In this document: positions 42,101 through 54,100 of the stretch, piece after piece
Position numbering within the stretch: position 1 is the stretch's first letter
How the letters are laid out: the number at the start of each line of letters is the position of its first letter
Source of the DNA: Nematostella vectensis
Lineage: Eukaryota > Cnidaria > Anthozoa > Actiniaria > Edwardsiidae
Length of the DNA: 64,000 nucleotides
Assembly: GCF_932526225.1 (NCBI RefSeq)
Contig: NC_064037.1
Coordinates: forward strand, 13,715,703-13,779,702
Reading direction: 5' to 3'
The notes under the pieces: generated by a model
The model's database searches: none
Told to the model about the DNA's origin: nothing
The model's input: the letters and a program-made list of their open reading frames with translations, nothing else
Made by a program: the position numbers and the translations under genes

Positions 42101-45100
42101 GTTTGGTCTTCCATTCGAAACATACTATAAATGCTTGTAGAGATGAACAGTAAACGCAAATCACCTCTCAGTCTCCAGTGCACTGCCCATTGAGTTGATT
42201 GAAAGATCCTTCATTGACGTTTCCATGGCAACCTGGTCTGACAGGTCGATTACGTCACTAACATCTGCTCCAGTCGATTGCATCTGTTCTCTTGGGGATT
42301 TTTGCTCCCCAGGGGTTGAGGGTGGGGTGCAGAGGTCAATCACATCGTCAGACTTGGCTGGTGCTTGGCGAGGATTCTTAATCAAAAAGTGAAAAATGGG
42401 AAAATAAAAGAGTGTTGATACGCCCCTTGTTATTATTGACACTTGAAAAATAATGGTCTTTTTCAAAATAACAATGCACAATTGAAGTACATTTTTTTTT
42501 TATTATTAACGACGCTTGATTGGAAGTAGCTAAATCACGTGACTTGGCGGAAGGATGAATTAGAAATGGCGGGGTGATGGACCATAGGTAATTAAATAGT
42601 CCCTACATTATCAGGAAAATGAATCAACACTAGGTTGGAATGGTATACCTTTATATACCATTTCAACCTAGTGTTTATTCATTTCCCTGATCCCACCAAA
42701 CAGACCACCTAGTTATTCATAGATCCAACATGTCAATCACGCGCGCACGAATAGCCAATCAGGAAAGAGATGGTGCAAAAACGGCCATGTGGTCCCACAA
42801 ATGTCCCACAAAAAGTCGGCAATCGACGACGAAAAAGATTGGTTTGAGATATTTTTCTGCGAATCTGGACAAGCAAATAAGCATTTTCCGGTCAGCGTAG
42901 AAAGTGCTAGCCCTGTTTTCTTTGCTCGGCCGCTTTTAGTGTAGTTGGGACTCAATTGTAGAAAAACAAATTTACACCGCTTTATCTTATCATTTCCAAT
43001 TTTTCGTATTTTAAGCTGGATTCGTGCCGTTTCCATCCAACAACCAAACTCGTAGTTATCCATTTCTATGCTTCATTCTCACAAGATTCTCACCAATTTT
43101 GGACAGCAAGACAAGTTTCCATCATGTTAGGTTACTGTGTTTTATTTTTCAAGTCGCAGGAAAACCCCTATAAACGTCTGTATTTAAAATAAATCCGGGC
43201 AGGACTCGCTGACCTCATCCGACATGTTGTACAATTTGTGGGACTTTCGTGGGACATTTTGGTTGCACTTCGCTGGCTTCTAATTGCTGCTTTCTGATTG
43301 GATATTCGTGCGCGCGTCGGATCTATGAATTCTAGTGCTTGTCTTTAAGTCTTCTAGTCATACCACCCTACAGGTCGAAATCTTTTGGGTCTTAATGCCG
43401 TATTGTCACCAGTTTACTTCCGGAGGTCCGACGGAAACCTCAACCGTTAAAAGACAAAAGAATCTATTCGAATCCGAAATATTTAACAGGCCATCAGCTC
43501 TCAATTATCAATCACATCCTCAAAGAATCTTCCAATGGACATACTGCTTTCTTTATTTTGAAATATTTTTCGCGTTTTCCGTTAAAAATCACCGGAGATT
43601 CTTACATAATCGACCGGAAGTAAACTGGTGACAATGCGGCTTTAAATTTCACTGATACCGGAAAGCGTAACCACCTTAGGCTTAACAGCGCCTGGCACGA
43701 AGCGCTTGGTGTCTGTACGCGAAGGTTTAAACACCTCGAAGTGCTGGGGCATTTTGCTCTGGATGGGGTTACGGCTATTGAATTTCTCCATGAGGATGTT
43801 CACATCGGGCTTTTCTCGTCCCGGGTTCGGCTGACGAACGTGCATCGGGAACTTCGGGTTCTCGTACGGTGCCGGTTGCATGACGGGATTGTGATTCTGC
43901 TGTCCTGATTCAGCGGCTACCATATTCTGCGCGCGCAGAACCTATGAAGTGACAACGTAAAGTGAGTTCACGAAATATCGAGCTGTTTGCCATACTCTTA
44001 CGATGCGACGAGTGCTACCGTGGCCACTTTGACTAGATTTCCTAAAAAAAAGAACTAAAAAAAAAACTAAATAAAATATTTAAATCAGGTGTGAGTAACA
44101 GTTCAGGAAGACCCTGGTTTCGTACCACAAACATTTGTCCTACGTCTAAAAGGTCTTTGGAAAACTGGGGCGAGCACGCGGAAACGAGGGTTCCTGGGGA
44201 CTATTCAAAATGGCCGCCACGAAAGAGGAAAACATCAGAACCCCTGCCATTTTGCATGGAATAAAACCCACCAAGAAGAATTCTGTTTATGATTTCCCAA
44301 TAAGGCGATGACGAAACAAAAAAAAGACGAAGGACAACTTTTGACAACAATTATGCGACTCTCGACACCGTGGCTACCGAAACCTTAACTCTCCTCTTCA
44401 CGCTCTTTTTGCGTCAACGCTTGGTGGCCACCAATATAGTTTCTACTTGTGGCAATTAGCACGTGAAGCTCATTGTTTTGGTTTGCGAGTGACGTTTATG
44501 TAAATCAGATGGCACGTCTCACACATCATTATCGGCTTACTTAAAAAAAGCTATTAACTTAAAGGTGGCCACGGTAGCGCGCGTCGCACGGTAAAACAAA
44601 CAAGTCCGCTTGCGTGACGTTACCCGCGCTTGTATGGCGTCATGTGGGGGTGCCTCAGCTAGCTCTTCTGGAGTCTCCACAGCCTCCTGACTGTACATCA
44701 GGTCGTGATCTGTGAGGCCTATCACGCGATCTGCACAAATAAAAACATGGAACATGGTGCTCAAATGTCCATGATATACATTTGAATAGACAACTATATA
44801 CATCAAAATTACCGCGAGATTAAATCATTCTATTGGCGTCAACTTAATTATCGCCTTACAAATTCGGTTGACAAAAAATATACCAATCCCCTTCCGAACC
44901 CTCGTTCCCTTAGATTAGCCTAAATTCACCCTAGCCAGTTAGGCAATCAATTTACCCAAAAGGCTTGTTTGATTTCCGGTTCTTCTTCATGTCCGCCTAT
45001 AGTTATAACAAAGCCGACAAAGCATCTGCTAGCTGTTCGTTTGCCGTCCGGTGCTATGGCTATAAGACAGCAAACTTTGAATAGTGTATGTAGGGAGTGT

Positions 45101-48100
45101 ACTTGTCTAGCTGTTTGTCTAACTTCTGGTTCTAAGGCTCTACGCCACCTCCCTTTAAATGCAACTATGTCTTTAAGCCAGCTCACCTAGAGTGTGTAGG
45201 TAGTCGATGTGCCTGTCTAGCTGCTCGTCTGATCTCCGTTGCTTGGCGTGTAGCTTAGCCAGCTGCTGCTGTGTCTTGGACTTGGTGGGGTCATCCAAGG
45301 TGAACAGGTCCCTCAAGTCCTGACGACTGAAATACCTACACACGGACAAGACAGTATGTTTGAAGGGTTACTTGCACGCGCGAAGACAATGTGGGAAAGT
45401 ATGATAAATGGTAATAAAACGACGTTGCTAGACTTGACATGCCATGTTCCTTCGGGGAACATCTTTGAAACCAAAGTGTGCTTTTTTACTATCTTACCAT
45501 TTAAAAAAATTGGTCAGAACAAGCGGCAAGGGTCGCTGTGTAAATTACCGGAAGTGAAACGGTAATACAGAAAAAAAAAACGGGTTTCGGAGGATTTGGC
45601 CAAGTGAATAGTCTAACAAGAAAGTTGCACATAGAAAACATCCCAATAAAACCAGTTAAAGCGGCCTTACAAGTCTTTTTTAAATAGGAAGAAGTTTATC
45701 GTTACCTAAAAGGATTTTTAGAAGTGCCTGTCGCTTGCTTCATCAACGCGTCTTTAAAGATCTGCTTGCGGTAGATCTTCTCCTCGATCGAACCACACGT
45801 GATCAGACGGTAGATCACGACGCATTTCTTCTGCCCGATACGGTACGCCCTGCAGGGGGAGAAACATTCAGTAGTCAAGGTTATACGGCCGATGTCACAG
45901 GAATAGGGGACTTTATGTTAAGTATATGGCTGGAAAAGTGTATTGCATCAGTATTCCTGTGAGTGGCAAACACACCAAACAAGCTAGGAGTGGCAAATTC
46001 GTAGCATGTAAAAAAGACTAGGGCTTTTAGATTGGGTTACCTGTCCACGGCTTGGGCATCTGTGGCAGGGTTCCAGCTTGGGTCAACTACAGAGATGAAC
46101 ACAAGCGAAATTATGAATTTGTCTGCTGACCAGCCGACCGATGGACTGACTTGCCGACCAACCCACGGACTGACTAGCCGACCAACCCACGGACTGACTA
46201 ACCCACCAACCGACGGACAAACCAACCGACAGACTGACAAGCCGACCAATCGACGGACTGACTAACCCACCAACCGACGGACTGACTAGCCGACCAAACG
46301 ACGGACTGACTAGCCGACCAACCGACGGCTGACTTGCCGACCAACCGACGGACTGACTAGCCGACCAACCGACGGACTGACTAGCCGACCAACCGACGGA
46401 CTGAATAGCCGACCAACCGACGGACTGACTAGCCGGCCAACCGACGGACTGATTAACCGACCAACCGACGGACTTACTTGCCGACCAACCGACGGACTGA
46501 CTTGCTGACTGACCAAACTACCCACTGAATGACCGACAGACTGAAACTGCAGGGGCAGATTTAGAGCTTCCTTGGAAGCGCCAGATAGACGACTCTCATT
46601 TGGGGTTATTCAGAAATTTTTGGCAATACTGTGCGACCAAAGCGACCAGTACTGGAACCTCGACACGGGTTCCCAATGAGGAAACAAACATTTTCACACA
46701 CACACACAATGAGAGCCAGCAAGAAGGAACCAGCCAAAAGGGGCGGCACAAATATATCAAACACATGAAGTGAGGTGTAAACTGGTGGATTTGGGCTCCT
46801 CCCAAATATCTCATCTAGAAATGTCCAAGGAGAATTTCCTTCCCACTTACCCCCCCCCCCCCCCCCCTACTCCAAAAAGAAAACAAAAAGCCAGAGCGCG
46901 CGCGAGATTGCCACCGAAAAAGTCACGTGATTTCTTAATGCGAGTCGCCTATTCAACCAAAAGATGGAAACACGGAGAAAAAAAAAAACAGGACTGAGCT
47001 TCGTATGTTGTATCAGTACTTACAGATAACCACGCGATCAGCAGCGGTAAGGGTGATCCCAACACCACCAACCTGTAAAACACACGATTCAACATACTTC
47101 CCTTGTGACAAGTTTACTAAAGAAGTCAGGCAAACTTCCGCAAAACCACAGGATTCCTGTGGATAGCCGTGAGGCATGGGGGCTGGGGAGAAAGTTGGGG
47201 CTAACGTCACATAATTAATGACAGGAAATCCAAAAAGAGCACCAGGGCCTAGGCTGAATACACGCCAGTCTTACGTTGCGCGGGTATTGCGTCGAGTTGA
47301 TAGGCGAACAGCATGCTGGGAAGGTTTTAGGGCACGCAATTCGACATGGCGTCGAACGATGCTAAAGTTCAGGTTGTGAATCTAACTAAGGAATATATTT
47401 CGGGGCATAATTGCCAAAACCTAGCATTTTCTAGCTTTTATTCAATATCACATCAACATGCTTACGACGCCATGTTGAATTTCGTCCCAGCATGCTGTTC
47501 GCTTATCAACTCGACACAATCCCCGTGCAACGTTGGCCAATTACAGTAGCACTACTTCAGTTCGAGTAGTCCTAGTAAAAGTGACTTGAAAATAGTATTA
47601 CGTAGGGGGTTTACTGTAAGTTACTTCGAGTTATCAAGGTTCACTGTATCCACTGTACATTTCCGCGCAGGTCAAAGCAACCAGCAAACCACTGACCTGA
47701 GTCGTAAGTAGAAAGCACGTGTATGATGAGTTCTTCTGGAAGGTGTTGATAAGATGCTGGCGCTCGGAGGTGCTAGTGATGGTACCGTCAATACGGAGGA
47801 CTTTATGGCCCTGTGAAAGACAGAATGGGTTAACTTGCGATAGGACCCGATATATATAGGGCGATAGCTCGTGGCATAGGGAAAACACACAGCGCGCATC
47901 ACGTGAAAACAAGCGAACAACACGGGTATCACGCGATAACAACAAACGTAGAGCGTATCACGAGAAAACAAGGAAACATAGCGCGTATCACGCGACACCA
48001 AGCAAACATAGAACGATCACGGGAAAACAAGCAAACACAGCACGCAAAACGCGAAAACAAGCACACATAGCGCGCATCACGCGAAAACTAGCACAAGTAG

Positions 48101-51100
48101 CGCGCATCACGCAAAAAAAACAGGCATAAACAGCGCGCATCACGTGAAAACAGGCACACGCAGCGCGCATCACGCGAAAACAAGCACACAGCGCGCATCA
48201 CGCGAAAACAGACACATGCATCACGCAAAAAAAATTATGATAATGTCAATGATAATCTTTCACCTTACCCTGTGCGTAATGACCCTCTGAATGATGTCCA
48301 ACATCTTCCTGGATTGGCTGAAGATCAGGCACCGGTGTCCCTGCTCTCGCAGGTTGTCCAGTAATTCTACCAGGAACACCATCTTGCCAGACTCTTGGAT
48401 GAGTGTTTGGTCGGATGGGCCGGACGAACCATCACTCAGGTCGACTTCAAGATGATTTTCCTTATCTTCTTCGTCAATAATCGCCCTGAATAAACAAAAT
48501 GTCAATAATGCCCCCTTTTATATCCCCATATAATGGCATTTAGAGAAACTAAACACACTATTGTTTAAATTTTGGGAGATTGTCTCGGATTATCCTGAAC
48601 ACAAGGAGACCAAGACAATTTGCGTCTGCACTTATTTGACCGGCACAATTTGAAAACTGAGAGATGTTATTCTTAAAGCCGCAGTGTCACAAGTTTACTT
48701 CAGGAGGGCCGACGGAAACCCTATCACACAAGGCCATCCGCTTTAAAATATCAATCACATCCTCGGAGAAACTTGAAATACACACACTGCTTTTACAATT
48801 TCAAAATATTTTTCCCGTTTTCCGTTAAAAATCGTCGGATATGTTACGTAATCTACCTACTACAGTGCGGCTTTAAGAATAACATCTCTCAGTTTTCAAA
48901 TTGTGCCTGATTGCCAGAATAGGCAGATTAAATTCAAAGAGGAAATAATATGAAGCTAAAAAGGAAGTGTGACCACTTAACAGAAGTATCTTTAAGTGAC
49001 AAATGCCGTTTTTTAGAGGTCAACCATTTTTGGCAAAATTACCAGTAAATGATTTCTTGGCCGCTTTAAAAAAATATATATTTAAAGTAAAATGGTTGTT
49101 GAGGCGACCTAACCACGGCGACCGCTTAATTGGGGTATAACATACAATGATTAGAGGTACCACTCTTCCACCAATTTGAAATACTGTGTGGAGTGTTTCG
49201 CAGTATGCTATTGTACTGTCATTGACTGCTGTTGTTATTTTATCGAGAGTTGTACTTTGAACAAGGTCCAAGAGCTATGTTCGAGTAGGCCACCCAAACA
49301 CAAATACAAGTCTTTGCGCGCTTCGCTTACGTGCAAAGCGCGCGCGTTTCGATGTCACAAACACAACCACTAGTCACACATTCAATTCCCGCACAACCTT
49401 CACAAGAGCTCAAGTCCTTGAATAGGCTACTCTTATTCTTAAACGATGAGAGACGACGAGAAAGTTGACCCAGCTGAAGCGCTACTTGAAGCGCAGCAAG
49501 AACTCGCTACACTTCAGAGGCAGTACAGATGCCTGTGTAACGACAAGAAGAGTTACACGGAAGAGTGCGAGATTGTCATCTGGAGACAGGAAGACACGAT
49601 CCAGGCACTACAAGCCGAGCGCACCGAGCTGTTGACGTTCTACAAGGTAGCGGGACGGAAATACAACGAGTGCTTTGACCTGAATAATCTACAAGACATA
49701 AATGAATTGATGGATAGGGAGGATCAATTAAAGGTAAAATTGTTGTTAAAAAACAAATGAGCGATTTAGGTTGTGGTGGTAAGAGTAGTAAGGGGGTAGT
49801 TATCTATCCTCCTTAGGTTTACATAGTTTAAAAGCATTGTTGAGTAGGTTGTGGTGGGAAGTGGGGTAATGTAGGATGGGCGGGTGTATAAAAGCGATTA
49901 ATCCGTTCTTCTGTGTTTCCTAGGTTGACATAGCGAGAGAGCGCATGCGCGTGGAGGAAGTGGAGAAGCAGGTGCGTGTCATGGAGGCTCAGATTAATGA
50001 CCAGCGGAAGCGCACGCGCGGTAGCAAGGACGTGGCAAATCATAAACAAGTCTTGGTCCAGAAACAGATTCGCGTTCTACAGAACAGACTGGACAACATG
50101 AGCAAGAAATTTAACCATGCCATGACGAATAACCGACAAATGAGGGAAAACATAGAGCACGTACTGGGACAGAAGGCGAGATTTAGGTCAGGTCATTACG
50201 ATAAAACCGACAACTGAGGGAAACAGTGCATGGGACAGGAGACTTGATAAGTTCATGACAAACTTAAACTTTTGCCGCCGCCATAATAAAACTAGACGCG
50301 GAAATGGTTGTGACGGATAACACGACGACTTTATGAAGAAAAATGCAATATTCGAGTTCCTAGATATATGTATAATAACACTATATTACATTGATTGGTT
50401 GCACATTTATCGTGAAAAAATCGATTCTTCCTAGATATCTGGACAATAAGTTACAGCAAAAGTTGAACGAGGGCAAAGCAGAGATCCAGAGAATCTCACA
50501 AATCGGGACGGCCCAGTTCACTTCGCGCGACGAAGCTCAACACCGCATGGCGTCCCTGAGAGAGCGCAGCGAGAGAGACGTAACCATGTACAACCTGGCG
50601 ATCAAGGACGTTCTACGAGTCATCGACCACGACAACAAACTGCGCGAGTTCATGAGCACAAAGGCGGAGGACCGCGCAAGCCTACTGATTGAGGAGATTA
50701 AGACGCGAGAACTGAGGCGCATCGGTAATCAACTGGGAGGGCTGAAAGACCAGGTGAGCGAGGATAGTTGAGTATGTTGAGAAGTGCTTAAACAGTAGAC
50801 AGTTTGGAGGTAAAAGGGTTATAGATCAGTTATAGTTTAGAGAGAATGGCTAAAACAGTAGACAATTATGTAATGAGCGGGCGCCAAAGAACAGGGATAA
50901 TACTGTAGTCAGAGACGCGCTTAAACATGAGATAGTTTCGAGGTGAGAGGGTTATAGATCAGGAATAGTTTCGTAGGGCGGAGAGAAGTGAAGTTGACAG
51001 TATGGAGGTGAGCGAGCCCATAGAAATGGGATAGTTCTTTAGGGGGAGCGGTTCTAGAGTAGAAGTCAGTGGTCAGGGATGATTCGTTTTGGCAATGCTC

Positions 51101-54100
51101 AAAACACCACGCATTAATTGTGGCATGATACGGCATGTAATCAGCATCATTTGGGGCCCAATTTAAAGAATGTCGGTCGCCAACTCCTTTGTTATTGTTT
51201 ATCATTAAAAGTACATCGGTTTATTCGCAAGAAATCTTAAAAATAGCAATCTCCGAATAAAGTTTGATACGTTATTGACGATATTTGGCTGAAAATTTTT
51301 TTTATTTACTTGCTCTAATTAGCCGATGGAAATGGATGCTTTGTGTGACTCGTCATTGAGCGGGGGAAAAATATGGCGGCGTGATTGGCCTTCCTTAATG
51401 GTAGATATTTGTGCTATACCAGAGGGTAATATTTATTTCTAATTACCACTAGGTATCTAAGTACGAGCATATCTTCGGCAAGATCAAGGAAGCCGCCGGC
51501 ATCTACAACACGGACACTCTGGTCAAGTCGTTCATCGAAAACGAGGACAAGAACTTCGCGCTGTACAACTACGTGAACGCGATGGGTCGCGAGGTGGAGA
51601 ACCTGAACAATGACATCACGTACCTGAAAGAGGAGATCGAGCTGACAAAGAGGGAGGATGTGGAGCATGATTACAGACGAAAGAAGATCCTACGGGAGAT
51701 GGAGGGCAAGCTAGACGCCGTAAGGTGAGTAAACCAGAAGACTACAGGCGAACGGAGATCCTACGGGAGATGGAGGGCAAGCTAGACGCCGTAAGGTGAG
51801 TAAACAAGGAGACTAAAGGCAAAAGGAGATCCTACGGGAGATTAAGGGCAAGCTAGACACCGTAAGGTGAGTAAACCAGGAGACTACAGGCGAAAGGAGA
51901 TCCTACGGGAGATGGAGGGCAAGCTAGACGCCGTGAGGTGAGTAAACAAGGAGACTACAGGCGAAAGGAGATACTACGGGAGATGGAGGGCAAGCTAGAC
52001 GCCGTGAGGTGAGTAAACAAGGAGACTACAGGCGAAAGGAGATCCTACGGGAGATGGAGGGCAAGCTAGACGCCGTGAGGTGAGTAAACCAAGAGACTAC
52101 AGGCGAAAGGAGATCCTACGGGAGATGGAGGGCAAGCTAGACGCCGTAAGGTGAGTAAACAAGGAGACTACAGGCGAAAGGAGATCCTACGGAAGATGGA
52201 GGGCAAGCTAGACGCCGTAAGGTGAGTAAACCAAGAGACTACAGGCGAAAGGAGATCCTACGGGAGATGGAGGGCAAGCTAGACGCCGTGAGGTGAGTAA
52301 ACCAGAAGACTACAGGCGAAAGGAGCTCCTACGGGAGATGGAGGGCAAGCTAGACGCCGTGAGGTGAGTAAACCAGGAGACTACAGGCGAAAGGAGATCC
52401 TACGGGAGATGGAGGGCAAGCTAGACGCCGTAAGGTGAGTAAACAAGGAGACTACAGGCGAAAGGAGATCCTACGGGAGATGGAGGGCAAGCTAGACGCC
52501 GTAAGGTGAGTAAACCAAGAGACTACAGGCGAAAGGAGATCCTACGGGAGATGGAGGGCAAGCTAGACGCTGTAAGGTGAGTAAACAAGGAGACTACAGG
52601 CGAAAGGAGATCCTACGGGAGATGGAGGGCAAGCTAGACGCCGTAAGGTGAGTAAACCAAGAGACTACAGGCGAAAGGAGATCCTACGGGAGATGGAGGG
52701 CAAGCTAGACGCCGTAAGGTGAGTAAACAAGGAGACTACAGGCGAAAGGAGCTCCTACGGGAGATGGAGGGCAAGCTAGACGCCGTGAGGTGAGTAAACC
52801 AAGAGACTACAGGCGAAAGGAGATCCTACGGGAGATGGAGGGCAAGCTAGACGCCGTAAGGTGAGTAAACCAGGAGACTACAGGCGAAAGGAGATCCTAC
52901 AGGAGATGGAGGGCAAGCTAGACGCCGTAAGGTGAGTAAACCAAGAGACTACAGGCGAAAGGAGATCCTACGGGAGATGGAGGGCAAGCTAGACGCCGTG
53001 AGGTGAGTAAACCAGAAGACTACAGGCGAAAGGAGCTCCTACGGGAGATGGAGGGCAAGCTAGACGCCGTGAGGTGAGTAAACCAGGAGACTACAGGCGA
53101 AAGGAGATCCTACGGGAGATGGAGGGCAAGCTAGACGCCGTAAGGTGAGTAAACAAGGAGACTACAGGCGAAAGGAGATCCTACGGGAGATGGAGGGCAA
53201 GCTAGACGCCGTGAGGTGAGTAAACCAAGAGACTACAGGCGAAAGGAGATCCTACGGGAGATGGAGGGCAAGCTAGACGCCGTAAGGTGAGTAAACAAGG
53301 AGACTACAGGCGAAAGGAGATCCTACGGAAGATGGAGGGCAAGCTAGACGCCGTAAGGTGAGTAAACCAAGAGACTACAGGCGAAAGGAGATCCTACGGG
53401 AGATGGAGGGCAAGCTAGACGCCGTGAGGTGAGTAAACCAGAAGACTACAGGCGAAAGGAGCTCCTACGGGAGATGGAGGGCAAGCTAGACGCCGTGAGG
53501 TGAGTAAACCAGGAGACTACAGGCGAAAGGAGATCCTACGGGAGATGGAGGGCAAGCTAGACGCCGTAAGGTGAGTAAACAAGGAGACTACAGGCGAAAG
53601 GAGATCCTACGGGAGATGGAGGGCAAGCTAGACGCCGTAAGGTGAGTAAACCAAGAGACTACAGGCGAAAGGAGATCCTACGGGAGATGGAGGGCAAGCT
53701 AGACGCTGTAAGGTGAGTAAACAAGGAGACTACAGGCGAAAGGAGATCCTACGGGAGATGGAGGGCAAGCTAGACGCCGTAAGGTGAGTAAACCAAGAGA
53801 CTACAGGCGAAAGGAGATCCTACGGGAGATGGAGGGCAAGCTAGACGCCGTAAGGTGAGTAAACAAGGAGACTACAGGCGAAAGGAGCTCCTACGGGAGA
53901 TGGAGGGCAAGCTAGACGCCGTGAGGTGAGTAAACCAAGAGACTACAGGCGAAAGGAGATCCTACGGGAGATGGAGGGCAAGCTAGACGCCGTAAGGTGA
54001 GTAAACCAGGAGACTACAGGCGAAAGGAGATCCTACAGGAGATGGAGGGCAAGCTAGACGCCGTAAGGTGAGTAAACCAGAAGACTACAGGCGAAAGAAG

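Noticed and set aside
46032-46525. Open frames with PTDGLT-type repeats on both strands
   Set aside because: The 24-bp intronic minisatellite is a multiple of three and lacks stops; no splice or domain support.
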